Origin: Tenacibaculum finnmarkense
GTDB taxonomy: Bacteria > Bacteroidota > Bacteroidia > Flavobacteriales > Flavobacteriaceae
Length of the DNA: 64,000 nucleotides
NCBI RefSeq assembly: GCF_900239185.1
Contig: NZ_OENA01000066.1
Location: forward strand, 20,013-84,012
Direction of reading: 5' to 3'
Position 1 is the stretch's first letter, and each line of letters opens with the position of its first letter. The position numbers were made by a program, and so were the translations under genes. The notes under the pieces were generated by a model. That model searched no databases. It was not told where the DNA came from and was given only the letters and a program-made list of their open reading frames with translations. Shown here in pieces: positions 16,487 to 25,365 of this stretch.

Positions 16487-17614
16487 TTATTTCTTAGAAC
16501 ATTTTTTATAAATATCTTCATACATTGGCAATATCTTTTCTAACGAAAATACTTTAATATGTTGTTTTGCGTTTTCTTTAAATTCTGCTAAAATAGCTTC
16601 ATTTTTTAAAATTTTAATCGCATTTGTTGCCATATCGTTTACATCGCCTAAATTACTTAAATACCCTGTTTTTCCATGGATATTCACCTCAGGTAAACCA
16701 CCACAATTTGTTGAAATAACAGCTGTACTAGCTGCCATTGCTTCTAAAGCTGCTAAACCAAAGCTTTCAGTTTCTGAAGGCAATAAAAAAACATCAGAAT
16801 AACATAATATTTTAGCTACTTCATTACTATTTCCTAAAAACAACACTTTGTCTTCAATATTTAGTTTTTTAGCTAAATTTTCAGCTTTTAAACGCTCAGG
16901 ACCATCACCTACCATTAATAATTTTGAAGGAACTTCTTTTTGAATTTTATTGAAAATTTCAATAACATCTTGGGTTCGTTTTACAGGACGGAAATTACTA
17001 ACATGAGTTACAATTTTTTCTTCAGCAGTAGCCAAAGCAATACGTTTACATTCTCCTTGATGTGCTTGATCGTATTTTTCGCCATCAATAAAATTATAAA
17101 TTACTTTAATATCTTTTTCAATGTTAAATAAACGCAGCGTATCTGCTTTTAAACTATTAGATACTGTGGTTACCTCATCCGATTGATTAATACTAAACTC
17201 AACCGCAGTTTTATAAGTTGGATGGCTTCCAACTAGCGTAATATCGGTACCGTGAAGCGTAGTTACTACTTTTATATTAATATTCTTTTCTTGAAGCATT
17301 TTCTTCGCCATATACGCCGCATAAGCATGTGGAATCGCATAATGTACGTGTAAAACTTCTAATTGATATTTTTCAACAACCTCCACCATTTTACTTGATA
17401 AAGCCAATTCATAAGGTTGGTATTGAAATAACGGATACTCTTCTAAAACAACTTCGTGAAAATGCAATCGATGCGAAAAAAAATCTAATCGAACAGGCTG
17501 ATTATAGGTTATAAAATGAACCTCATGTCCTTTATCGGCAAGTGCCATTCCTAATTCTGTCGCCACAACGCCACTTCCTCCAAAAGTTGGATAACAAACA
17601 ATTCCTATTCTCAT
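16487..17614 (-). CDS. bshA: N-acetyl-alpha-D-glucosaminyl L-malate synthase BshA
   Basis: 375 residues, a GT4 glycosyltransferase. The N-terminal acceptor domain starts MRIGIVCYPTFGGSGVVATE, typical of BshA. The C-terminal nucleotide-sugar site has ESFGLAALEAMAASTAVI with the EX7E motif near residues 281-289. It joins GlcNAc from UDP-GlcNAc to L-malate, the first step of bacillithiol synthesis, in the cytosol. It is the last gene of its strand before a convergent terminator; the other bsh genes are not in the window. Confidence 0.9.
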   Translation of the reverse strand: MRIGIVCYPTFGGSGVVATELGMALADKGHEVHFITYNQPVRLDFFSHRLHFHEVVLEEYPLFQYQPYELALSSKMVEVVEKYQLEVLHVHYAIPHAYAAYMAKKMLQEKNINIKVVTTLHGTDITLVGSHPTYKTAVEFSINQSDEVTTVSNSLKADTLRLFNIEKDIKVIYNFIDGEKYDQAHQGECKRIALATAEEKIVTHVSNFRPVKRTQDVIEIFNKIQKEVPSKLLMVGDGPERLKAENLAKKLNIEDKVLFLGNSNEVAKILCYSDVFLLPSETESFGLAALEAMAASTAVISTNCGGLPEVNIHGKTGYLSNLGDVNDMATNAIKILKNEAILAEFKENAKQHIKVFSLEKILPMYEDIYKKCSKK

Positions 17615-17683
17615 AATTAAAGTTGATGATTATAACAGTAAATTTACAGTATTTCTTATGTTTTTATGTGAATAAAAGCATAA

Positions 17684-17713
17684 AAAAATCCCGCTATAAA
17701 GCGAGATTTTAAT
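17684..17713 (-). terminator. Terminator after the transketolase N-terminal gene
   Basis: Read on the minus strand, a hairpin AAAATCTCGCT / AGCGGGATTTT with a TTAT loop and T run lies 20 bp after the stop. Confidence 0.75.
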
Positions 17714-17732
17714 TTTTTATCTAAAGAATAAT

Positions 17733-18578
17733 TTAGTAATCTCCTAATGTTTCAGGGTTTTGAGCTAATGATTCTGCTAATTGTGCATCACTTGGAGCTT
17801 TACCATGCCAAGCGTGTGTATTCATCATAAAATCGATTCCATTCCCCATTTCTGTATATAATAATACACAAACTGGTTTTCCTTTACCGGTGCGAGATTT
17901 TGCTTCAGCCATTCCTTTTAAAATAGCTTCTACATCATTTCCTTTTTTAATTTTTAATACATCCCAACCAAAAGCTTCAAATTTCGCTTGTAAGCTTCCC
18001 ATTGCTAAAACCTGGTCCGTTGTACCGTCAATTTGCTTTTCGTTTACATCAATTGTTGAAATTAAATTATCAATTTTTTTCGCTGATGCATACATTGCTG
18101 CTTCCCAGTTCTGCCCTTCTTGTAATTCACCATCACCATGTAATGTATATACAATTTTATCATCTTGGTTTAACTTTTTAGCCTCTGCTGCACCAATAGC
18201 AACACTCATTCCTTGTCCTAAAGAACCCGAAGCAATACGGATACCTGGTAAATGATCGTGTGTTGTTGGATGCCCTTGTAAACGGGTGTTTAATTTTCTA
18301 AAAGTAGCCAATTCTGCTACTGGAAAAAAACCACTATGTGCTAAAACACTATAAAAAACTGGCGATATATGCCCATTTGATAAAAAGAATAAATCTTCTT
18401 TATCTCCGTCCATTTTAAAATCAGTAGAATATTCCATGATTTCTTGATACAAACAGGTAATAAATTCTGCACATCCTAAAGAACCTCCTGGGTGTCCTGA
18501 ATTTACTGCGTGTACCATTCGAACGATATCTCTACGAACTTGTTGTGTAAAATCTTGTAGTTGTTGTGTTGTTGGCAT
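17733..18578 (-). CDS. Transketolase, N-terminal (TPP-binding) subunit
   Basis: 281 residues from the ATG at 18578. A longer upstream reading adds 40 basic residues that overlap the neighbouring gene, so the internal start, placed after a promoter, is preferred. It has the transketolase N-terminal pattern SGHPGGSLG (His29) and the TPP/Mg motif GDGELQEGQNWEA (148-160). The Pyr domain and the C-terminal domain are missing. In the split form a second gene of about 320 codons supplies them, but here a terminator and bshA follow, so the partner must be elsewhere. Confidence 0.88.
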   Translation of the reverse strand: MPTTQQLQDFTQQVRRDIVRMVHAVNSGHPGGSLGCAEFITCLYQEIMEYSTDFKMDGDKEDLFFLSNGHISPVFYSVLAHSGFFPVAELATFRKLNTRLQGHPTTHDHLPGIRIASGSLGQGMSVAIGAAEAKKLNQDDKIVYTLHGDGELQEGQNWEAAMYASAKKIDNLISTIDVNEKQIDGTTDQVLAMGSLQAKFEAFGWDVLKIKKGNDVEAILKGMAEAKSRTGKGKPVCVLLYTEMGNGIDFMMNTHAWHGKAPSDAQLAESLAQNPETLGDY

Positions 18579-18614
18579 TGTTGTGTTGTTTTGATGTGTC
18601 TTGTTATATCTAGG

Positions 18615-18645
18615 CAAAAGTAACGGTTTATAAAACAATTGCCAA
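18615..18645 (-). promoter_or_regulatory. Candidate promoter of the transketolase subunit gene
   Basis: On the minus strand TACTTTTG (18615-18622) matches TAnnTTTG, with a TTG at 18643-18645 and a 20-bp spacer. It supports the start at 18578, 36 bp downstream. Confidence 0.55.
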
Positions 18646-18654
18646 TTACTTTTT

Positions 18655-19929
18655 TTAAGTTTTTTGCTTTTTCTTTTTTGCCGCAGGAAATAACACATTA
18701 TTTAAAATTAAACGATATCCTGGTGATGTAGGATGTAACTCTAATTCGGTTTTTGGGTCGCCAATTCTATGTTGATAATCCTCAGGGTCGTGACCTCCAT
18801 AAAAAGTAAACATTCCTTTTCCTTTTGTTCCGTGGATATATTTCCCTTCTCCATTGGTCGGATTCTCACCTAAAACTAGCACGGTAGATTTTATTGTATT
18901 ACCATCAAACGAAGTAGTTTGCCCCATAAACCCTTTGACTAATTGCGTATGATTCTGGGTAAGCATGGTAGGCACTTGATCCCACTTTGCCGAAAACTCT
19001 TTCAAGGTAAAATAATCTACTTCTTTTTTTATTTTACGCTTACGAGTCATATCAATAGAAGAAAATTCGTAGGTTGTTGGGTTACGAATCAATTCAAAAT
19101 CTTTAAAAGCAAAGGTCTTATTAAAATTTATTTTTGATTGATAATTAGCTTCCGAAGCATCTGAGTCAAACATTCCTTCACAAATATCTACGCCATCGGC
19201 GGATAAAGCGATGTCAAAACTATCGGTTGCTGAGCACATGGCAAACATAAAACCACCACCAATTACATAATCTCTAATTTTTTTAGCAACAGCACTTTTT
19301 TCTTCGGATACTTTTGCATACCCTAATTTTGTTGCCAATGCTTCTGCATCTTTTTTCTGCTGAATATACCAAGGAGCTGTTCTAAAAGCTCCGTAAAAAC
19401 GACCATATTGCCCTGTAAAATCTTCGTGATGCAAGTGCAACCACTCGTATAATAACAATTTATCATTTAAAATTTCTTGATCATAAATTACATCAAAAGG
19501 AATTTCGGCATAGGTTAACACCATGGTTACCGCATCATCCCAAGGCATTTTTCCTTTTGGAGAATACACCGCTATTTTAGGCGCTTTTTCGAGCGTTACA
19601 GCTTCTTGATTCTTTGAAGGTGATGAAATTTCTTCTAAAATTAATTGGGCTTTAGCATCTGAAATTACTTGATACGAAACTCCTCTAATTTTACATTCTT
19701 TTTCTAGCGAATTATTATTTTCTAGTAAAAAAGCACCACCATCATAGTTTAACAACCACTTTGATTTTAAGCCGTTTTCTAAAGCATAATAAACAATTCC
19801 GTAGGCTTTTAAATGATTTTTCTGATTTTCGTTGCTCATCGGAACATACAAAAAAGATGCCCAAAGCGAGTTTGAAATCAATAAAAATAATACGATATGT
19901 AGTGTTTTTTTAAAACTAACCATTATCAA
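18655..19929 (-). CDS. Exported protein often labelled 'asparagine synthetase B'
   Basis: 424 residues with an N-terminal signal peptide (cleavage near LWASF). I recognise it as the Bacteroidota family commonly named asparagine synthetase B, but no catalytic N-terminal Cys, glutaminase domain or ATP-pyrophosphatase SGGxDS motif is visible, so that name is unlikely to describe its activity. It contains a possible amidotransferase-like fold (RDYVIGGGFMFAMCSATD, about residues 210-228, with a Cys) and a GMFTFYGGHDPEDYQH motif. It overlaps the preceding 99-codon gene by 14 bp (or less, if the third codon Met is the start). Real function unknown; probably periplasmic. Confidence 0.6.
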   Translation of the reverse strand: MIMVSFKKTLHIVLFLLISNSLWASFLYVPMSNENQKNHLKAYGIVYYALENGLKSKWLLNYDGGAFLLENNNSLEKECKIRGVSYQVISDAKAQLILEEISSPSKNQEAVTLEKAPKIAVYSPKGKMPWDDAVTMVLTYAEIPFDVIYDQEILNDKLLLYEWLHLHHEDFTGQYGRFYGAFRTAPWYIQQKKDAEALATKLGYAKVSEEKSAVAKKIRDYVIGGGFMFAMCSATDSFDIALSADGVDICEGMFDSDASEANYQSKINFNKTFAFKDFELIRNPTTYEFSSIDMTRKRKIKKEVDYFTLKEFSAKWDQVPTMLTQNHTQLVKGFMGQTTSFDGNTIKSTVLVLGENPTNGEGKYIHGTKGKGMFTFYGGHDPEDYQHRIGDPKTELELHPTSPGYRLILNNVLFPAAKKKKQKT

Positions 19930-20215
19930 TCGGTAATTGATTTACAATTTCATTAATTTTACTTCTTAACTCTGGTTTTGTTAGGTAAGCGTTCATCAAT
20001 GTGTACAAATCAAAATCTCCAACCGAACCTGCATTAAGATTTAATACATCTGTAAACGCTACTACTGCCTTATCAATATCATTATTATTAATAAATTGCG
20101 GAGAAGCAGGTTTTTTCTTTTTAGTTAATGCTGGCTGACCATTATATTGGTATTGTGAAAATTGATTTAAAAAATCAATAATTTTTTCATGTCTTTCTTG
20201 ATTACTTAATTTCAT
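19916..20215 (-). CDS. Conserved hypothetical protein, 99 residues
   Basis: A small soluble protein with no signal peptide. The N-terminal half is polar with a Lys stretch (LTKKKKPASP). The C-terminal half looks helical (NDIDKAVVAFTDVLNL, LMNAYLTKPELRSKINEIVNQL). It starts 83 bp downstream of dnaB, beyond a hairpin terminator, and overlaps the exported protein gene that follows, so those two are probably translated together. Function unknown. Confidence 0.6.
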   Translation of the reverse strand: MKLSNQERHEKIIDFLNQFSQYQYNGQPALTKKKKPASPQFINNNDIDKAVVAFTDVLNLNAGSVGDFDLYTLMNAYLTKPELRSKINEIVNQLPIDNG

Positions 20216-20235
20216 ATCTAAATATTTTTTAAACT

Positions 20236-20271
20236 AAAATACACAATTACCAAGTAGCAATTGTGTATTTT
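20236..20271 (-). terminator. Hairpin terminator after dnaB
   Basis: A 13-bp perfect stem (AAAATACACAATT / AATTGTGTATTTT) between dnaB and the 99-codon gene. Confidence 0.7.
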
Positions 20272-20297
20272 ATATGTTTTTATGATTTTTTTAAAAA

Positions 20298-21824
20298 TTA
20301 AAACGGCACATCGTCATCGCTAGGACCAAAAGCATCTTCTGGCGAAGCAAAATTACTAGAGGCTACTTCGTTATTAAAACTGTCGGCAATACCGCCATTC
20401 ATACTCGATTCAAATTCACTACTATTTCCTTCATCTAAATCAGAAAACAAGGCTAAATGTCCTGTAAATTTCAAACGAATATTATCCATTCCTCCGTTAC
20501 GATGTTTTGCAACAATAAACTCTCCCTGTCCTTCACATGGCGTATGATCGTCGTCATCCCATTCGGTCATTCCGTAATATTCAGGACGAAAAATAAACGA
20601 AACAATATCAGCATCTTGCTCAATTGCTCCTGATTCACGTAAATCAGAAAGTAATGGTCTTTTTGAACCTCCACGAGTTTCCACGGCACGTGATAACTGC
20701 GATAATGCAATTACAGGAATACTCAATTCCTTTGCCAATGCCTTTAAATTTCGAGAAATTGTTGATATTTCTTGTTCACGATTTCCTGACGAACCTCCTG
20801 CAGTCATTAATTGTAAATAATCAATCACAATTATTTTCACATCGTGTTGCGATACTAAACGCCTGGCTTTTGCACGTAAATCAAAAATTGAAAGTGCAGG
20901 TGTATCATCAATAAAAATTGGCGCATCTGAAAGTTTTTTAACCTTTACATTTAGCTGTTCCCATTCATGAGGTTCTAAATCTCCTTTACGTAATTTTTCT
21001 GATGTCAAGCCTGTTTCCGAAGAAATCATACGGGTAATTAACTGTACCGATGACATTTCTAATGAAAAAACAGCGACACCATGCCCAAAATCAATTGCCA
21101 TATTTTTAGCCATTGAAATTACAAATGCCGTTTTTCCCATACCAGGACGTGCGGCAATAATAATTAAATCGGAAGGTTGCCAGCCCGATGTTAAGGCATC
21201 TAATTTGCTAAAACCTGTTTGCAAACCACTCATTCCGCCTTTTCCTGAAATTTCTTGTATTCTATTAATAGATTGCTGTACTAATGAATCGGCTCTTTCG
21301 GCTCCTTTTTTAAGATTTCCTTGGGTTACTTCAAATAATTTACCTTCGGCTTCGTCTAATAAATCAAAAACATCAACAGTTTCGTTATAAGAGTTTTCAA
21401 TGATTTCCGAAGAAATGGTAATTAACCTACGTTGAATGTATTTTTCTAAAATAATACGGGAGTGAAACTCAATATGTGCCGAAGAGGCTACTTTTTGAGT
21501 TAAACCGATTAAGAAAAAATCACCCCCAGCTACGGCTAATTTTCCTGTCTTTTTTAATTGATTTGATACTGAAAGCAAATCAATTGGTTCAGAATTTTGA
21601 AAAAGCGTATAAATTGCCTGATACACTTCTTGATGTCTTTTGTCATAAAAAGATTCAGGCGCAAGAATATCAATTACCTCGTCAATTCCTTTTTTATCAA
21701 TCATCATAGCACCCAAAACTGCCTCCTCTAGCTCTAAAGCTTGTGGTGGTAATTTTCCTTTTTCAAGACTAACAGTTCTACTGTTATTCGTTTTTCTTCC
21801 TCTGTCAGATTGAGTTCGTTCCAT
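20298..21824 (-). CDS. dnaB: Replicative DNA helicase DnaB
   Basis: 508 residues, hexameric replicative helicase. The N-terminal domain (about residues 26-130) starts with PPQALELEEAVLGAMM. The RecA-like core has Walker A ARPGMGKT (225-232), the Walker B region IIVIDYLQLM, and the SLREL-type segment LLSDLRESGAIEQDAD before the Arg finger. No intein or insertion is seen. The acidic tail ends DDDVPF. A perfect -7 box lies only 4 bp before the ATG (see findings). Confidence 0.97.
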   Translation of the reverse strand: MERTQSDRGRKTNNSRTVSLEKGKLPPQALELEEAVLGAMMIDKKGIDEVIDILAPESFYDKRHQEVYQAIYTLFQNSEPIDLLSVSNQLKKTGKLAVAGGDFFLIGLTQKVASSAHIEFHSRIILEKYIQRRLITISSEIIENSYNETVDVFDLLDEAEGKLFEVTQGNLKKGAERADSLVQQSINRIQEISGKGGMSGLQTGFSKLDALTSGWQPSDLIIIAARPGMGKTAFVISMAKNMAIDFGHGVAVFSLEMSSVQLITRMISSETGLTSEKLRKGDLEPHEWEQLNVKVKKLSDAPIFIDDTPALSIFDLRAKARRLVSQHDVKIIVIDYLQLMTAGGSSGNREQEISTISRNLKALAKELSIPVIALSQLSRAVETRGGSKRPLLSDLRESGAIEQDADIVSFIFRPEYYGMTEWDDDDHTPCEGQGEFIVAKHRNGGMDNIRLKFTGHLALFSDLDEGNSSEFESSMNGGIADSFNNEVASSNFASPEDAFGPSDDDVPF

Positions 21825-21828
21825 GGGG

Positions 21829-21836
21829 CAAAGATA
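21829..21836 (-). promoter_or_regulatory. -7 box directly before the dnaB start codon
   Basis: TATCTTTG on the minus strand matches TAnnTTTG and is separated from the dnaB ATG by CCCC only. If used, the transcript would have almost no leader. No TTG is found at the -33 distance, so this may be coincidence. Confidence 0.35.
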
Positions 21837-21963
21837 ATTTTTTCAACTGATATTTTTAGTAGCAGTCTTTAACTTTATTTATCAAAAAATAACCTACAAA
21901 AAATAGTCATTATTTTGCTTAAAACCTAGTGTTTTTACAGCTAACTTTCTTATTTTTGAAGAT

Positions 21964-23034
21964 ATGAAACAGGCTAAAATAAAAATAATTATAGCACTTA
22001 CCCTACCTATTCAACTATTTCTTGTACATTTTTTAAGTAAAAAACCACAATGGATAGCTCACTATTATAGCAACGGAATTTATCCTTATATTTCTAAAAC
22101 ACTACGGCTGATTTTAGGTTGGATTCCTTTTTCTGTAGGCGATATATTGGGTTTAGTTTTATTATTTCTAATGATAAAAGCCTGTTACTCTTTGATTAAA
22201 AATAACTTTAAAAATAGTGTTTCAAAATTTTTACAGTTTACAGGTATTTTATCGCTGCTTTATTTTTGCTTTTATGCCTTTTGGGGATTGAATTATTTTA
22301 GAGAACCTTTGGCTGAAAATTTAGGATTAAAACAAGCAAATTATAGCACGGAACAACTTATTGAAACTACGCAAAAAATTATTTTTGAATTAAATAAAAC
22401 ACATCTAGATATTACCCATAATGATACTATTAAAGTAACTGTTCCTCACACTCGAAAACAAATATATGGCTTAGCCACTAGCGGATACAAGCAGTTAGAA
22501 AAGCAATATCCGCAGTTAAAATATCAATTTCCATCAATAAAAAGCTCGGTAGTTAGCTTATTTCAATCTTATAACGGAACTGGCGGCTATATTAACCCTA
22601 TTACTAGCGAAGCACAAATAAATGACCTGCTTCCTAAAACAGGTTATCCTGCAACAACTTGCCATGAAATGGCGCATCAAATTGGTTGGGCAGCTGAAAA
22701 TGATGCCAATTTTGTAGGCTTTTTGGCGGCTATTTCAAATGAAGATCTGTATTTTAAATATTCTGGATACAGAATGGCGTACACCTATTGTATTAACCAG
22801 GTTTATAAAAGAGATAAAAACAGCGCGAAAAAGCTAAGAAACACCGTAAATAAAGGGATTTATAAAGATTATAACGACAGTTATTTACATTGGCAGCAAT
22901 TTAAAAACCCTATTGAACCGTATTTTAAAAAAGGATACAACGCTTATTTAAAGGCAAACAACCAAGTAAATGGTATAAAATCGTACAGTTATGTAGTAGA
23001 TTTGCTCATTGCTTATTTTACTCAAAAAAACTAA
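21964..23034 (+). CDS. DUF3810 membrane-anchored metalloprotease-like protein
   Basis: 356 residues. It has three N-terminal hydrophobic segments (about 7-22, 58-76 and 94-108), then a soluble domain with the zinc-protease signature His234-Glu235-Met-Ala-His238 and GWAAENDANFVGFLA downstream, which could give the third ligand. I recall this as DUF3810, a family widespread in Bacteroidota and Firmicutes with no assigned substrate. The catalytic domain probably faces the periplasm (inference). It is co-oriented with a lipoprotein gene 16 bp downstream. Confidence 0.75.
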   Translation: MKQAKIKIIIALTLPIQLFLVHFLSKKPQWIAHYYSNGIYPYISKTLRLILGWIPFSVGDILGLVLLFLMIKACYSLIKNNFKNSVSKFLQFTGILSLLYFCFYAFWGLNYFREPLAENLGLKQANYSTEQLIETTQKIIFELNKTHLDITHNDTIKVTVPHTRKQIYGLATSGYKQLEKQYPQLKYQFPSIKSSVVSLFQSYNGTGGYINPITSEAQINDLLPKTGYPATTCHEMAHQIGWAAENDANFVGFLAAISNEDLYFKYSGYRMAYTYCINQVYKRDKNSAKKLRNTVNKGIYKDYNDSYLHWQQFKNPIEPYFKKGYNAYLKANNQVNGIKSYSYVVDLLIAYFTQKN

Positions 23035-23050
23035 AATTAATTACTTATTT

Positions 23051-23623
23051 ATGAACTATTTTTCAGCTTTTGTTGCATTTTCTGCAAGCCTTATTTTACT
23101 AACTTCTTGTAATTCATCTTCCGAATTAAAAAAAGATTTCACCTGTAAAAATGATGCTTTTTATCAGGAAAACACTCTTAAAGAACAAGAAGATTTCCGA
23201 AAATATTTTACAACCTACTTCCCTAAAAATTGGAAAGTAAATTTATATTACGACACTAAAAAAACATCTATTTATGCCGCAGATACCACTGTTAATTTAA
23301 CAAAAACAACGCTTATCGATGTAACATTGGTACACAATACTGTTTATATTGATCAGACTTTTGCCCAAAAAATTACAGCAGACAACAAAAAAATGGGCTT
23401 AACAGAACTTAAAACAAAGCACTTACAATTATTTAAGAAACCTTCTTATTATAGTTATGCCCAAGGAAAAAAAGGCAAACATTCCTATCATATTTTAAAT
23501 ACCTTTACAAAAATAAACACCGATAATTTTTTACACGTTAAAACGGAAGTTTATGGCGATTCTTTGGTTACAGAACGCTTCTGCAAAGCCATCGAATTAA
23601 TCGAAAAAATAAACCTAAATTAA
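23051..23623 (+). CDS. Lipoprotein of unknown function, 190 residues
   Basis: The start at 23051 (MNYFSAFVAF) is preferred over an in-frame ATG at 23009, because it places the signal peptide and lipobox LTSC (Cys20) at the N-terminus and avoids overlap with the DUF3810 gene. The mature part (LKEQEDFRKYFTTYFPKNWKVNLYYD) resembles small alpha/beta lipoproteins with no recognised enzymatic motif. It lies between the DUF3810 gene and pepT and is probably in the same operon. Confidence 0.65.
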   Translation: MNYFSAFVAFSASLILLTSCNSSSELKKDFTCKNDAFYQENTLKEQEDFRKYFTTYFPKNWKVNLYYDTKKTSIYAADTTVNLTKTTLIDVTLVHNTVYIDQTFAQKITADNKKMGLTELKTKHLQLFKKPSYYSYAQGKKGKHSYHILNTFTKINTDNFLHVKTEVYGDSLVTERFCKAIELIEKINLN

Positions 23624-23667
23624 TATTTTTAGAACATCCAATAGAAAATAACATAAATAAAAACACA

Positions 23668-24906
23668 ATGAACAAACAACATATTATCAATCGTTTTATC
23701 AAATACGCAACTATTGATACCGAAAGTAACCCTAACAATCCTGCGTTTCCAAGTTCTGAAAACCAATGGGATTTAGCAAAAGTTCTTGAAAAAGAGCTAA
23801 AAGAAATGGGAATGGAAGACGTTGAATTAGACGAAAACTGTTACCTAATGGCTACTTTACCTAGTAATTTAGACTACGAAGTGCCAACTATCGGTTTTGT
23901 TGCACATATTGATACCAGCCCAGATTTTACGGGTAAAAATGTAAAGCCTCAAATTCATGAGAATTACGACGGAAAAGACATTCTTTTAAATAAAGAAGAA
24001 AACATTGTGTTGTCTGCTGATTATTTTGAAGATTTATTACAATATAAAGGACAAACAATTATTACTACAGACGGTACCACGCTTTTAGGTGCCGACGATA
24101 AAGCAGGTGTTACCGAAATTGTTTCGGCAATGGAATACTTAATCCAAAATCCTGAAATTAAACACGGTAAAATTAGAGTTTGTTTTCCACCTGATGAAGA
24201 AGTTGGTAAAGGAGCGCATATGTTTGACGTAGAAAAGTTTGGGGCTAAGTGGGCATATACCATGGACGGAAGTCAAATTGGAGAGCTTGAATATGAAAAC
24301 TTTAATGCTGCAGGTGCTAAGATTACTGTAAATGGTAAAATTGTACATCCTGGTTATGCCAAAGGAAAATTAATTAATTCAATGACTATTGCTAGCGAAT
24401 TAATTAATAAGTTACCTAAAAATGAAGTTCCTGAAAAAACAACAGGGTATGAAGGATTTTTTCACTTACACCAACTAGAAGGTAAGGTTGAAAAAACTGT
24501 TTTACAGTACATTATTAGAGACCATGATATGGAATTATTTTTAGGTCGTAAGCAAGCTATGTTAAATTTAGTATCAGAAATGAATGCTGAATTAGGGCAG
24601 GATTTAATTGATATTGAAATTAAAGATCAATATTATAACATGAAGGAAAAAGTAACTCCTGTTATGCATATTGTTGATATTGCCGAAGAAGTTATGAACG
24701 ATTTAGGTATTAAACCATTAATTAAAGCAATTAGAGGTGGTACTGATGGTTCTCAATTATCGTACAAAGGTTTACCATGCCCTAATATTTTTGCCGGTGG
24801 GCATAATTTTCACGGACGTTATGAATACGTACCTGTTGAAAGCATTTTAAAAGCAACCGAAGTAATTGTTGGTATTGCTCAAAAAGTAGCGGTTAAATTC
24901 AAATAA
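23668..24906 (+). CDS. pepT: Peptidase T (tripeptide aminopeptidase)
   Basis: 412 residues, M20B metallopeptidase of normal length. Zinc ligands and catalytic residues are visible: His80 and Asp82 in AHIDTSPD, Asp143 in LLGADDKAG, and the Glu pair 177-178 in PPDEEVGKGAH. The later ligands are within YTMDGS and the AGGHNFHGRYEY ending. It removes the N-terminal residue from tripeptides in the cytosol. It is followed by a strong terminator and then the repeat-rich gap. Confidence 0.95.
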   Translation: MNKQHIINRFIKYATIDTESNPNNPAFPSSENQWDLAKVLEKELKEMGMEDVELDENCYLMATLPSNLDYEVPTIGFVAHIDTSPDFTGKNVKPQIHENYDGKDILLNKEENIVLSADYFEDLLQYKGQTIITTDGTTLLGADDKAGVTEIVSAMEYLIQNPEIKHGKIRVCFPPDEEVGKGAHMFDVEKFGAKWAYTMDGSQIGELEYENFNAAGAKITVNGKIVHPGYAKGKLINSMTIASELINKLPKNEVPEKTTGYEGFFHLHQLEGKVEKTVLQYIIRDHDMELFLGRKQAMLNLVSEMNAELGQDLIDIEIKDQYYNMKEKVTPVMHIVDIAEEVMNDLGIKPLIKAIRGGTDGSQLSYKGLPCPNIFAGGHNFHGRYEYVPVESILKATEVIVGIAQKVAVKFK

Positions 24907-24926
24907 AAAATAGTTGAAATATTTTT

Positions 24927-24960
24927 AAAAACGCTGGCAATATTGCTAGCGTTTTTTTTA
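24927..24960 (+). terminator. Terminator after pepT
   Basis: Stem AAAACGCTGGCA / TGCTAGCGTTTT (one mismatch) with an ATAT loop and T8, 20 bp after the pepT stop. Confidence 0.88.
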
Positions 24961-24987
24961 TGCTTTTAATTAAAAATTATTTTTTTA

Positions 24988-25242
24988 AGAGCCTGTTTAA
25001 GTTTCATCTGAAAAAAATATAAGAAATCGAAATCACATACTGATTTGCCGTAGTTATTCACTTTTTATGCTGATTCTTGTCAATTCGAGTGATTTTAATG
25101 ACTAAAAGAAATTAAAATTATATCGAGAATTTGAATTCTTTTATATTGATTAACTTGATAATAAGTAAGTTATCAACACCTTTTTTGAAGAAGAAAAATC
25201 ACTCGAACTGACGACAGTTTCTTTAATTATTAAACAGGCTCT
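24988..25242. repeat. R2 dispersed repeat, copy B, with perfect terminal inverted repeats
   Basis: Perfect 13-bp termini: AGAGCCTGTTTAA (24988-25000) and TTAAACAGGCTCT (25230-25242). Inside lies a second inverted pair, one mismatch in 18 bp, at 25079-25096 and 25195-25212 (TTCGAGTGATTTT type), and the family core CTGATTTGCCGTAGTT. There is no coding capacity. The architecture is that of a 255-bp MITE-like element. Confidence 0.75.
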
Positions 25243-25296
25243 AACAAAATATATTCAGCTCAAAAACACATAAATTATAAATTTAGATAAAAAACA

Positions 25297-25325
25297 TGTC
25301 GTTTGTAACAAAATTGTGTCGTTCA
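25297..25325 (+). promoter_or_regulatory. LytTR-like direct repeat
   Basis: Two copies of TGTCGTT start at 25297 and 25317, 20 bp apart and so on the same DNA face. They are followed by TG and CA, giving GTTTG and GTTCA cores. The arrangement resembles binding sites of LytTR-domain regulators (two 9-bp direct repeats spaced by about two turns). It lies some 75 bp upstream of the G9 tract. The assignment is a hypothesis. Confidence 0.35.
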
Positions 25326-25365
25326 TATCATTTTTTGATATAATTCATAAATAGGTAGTACTATT

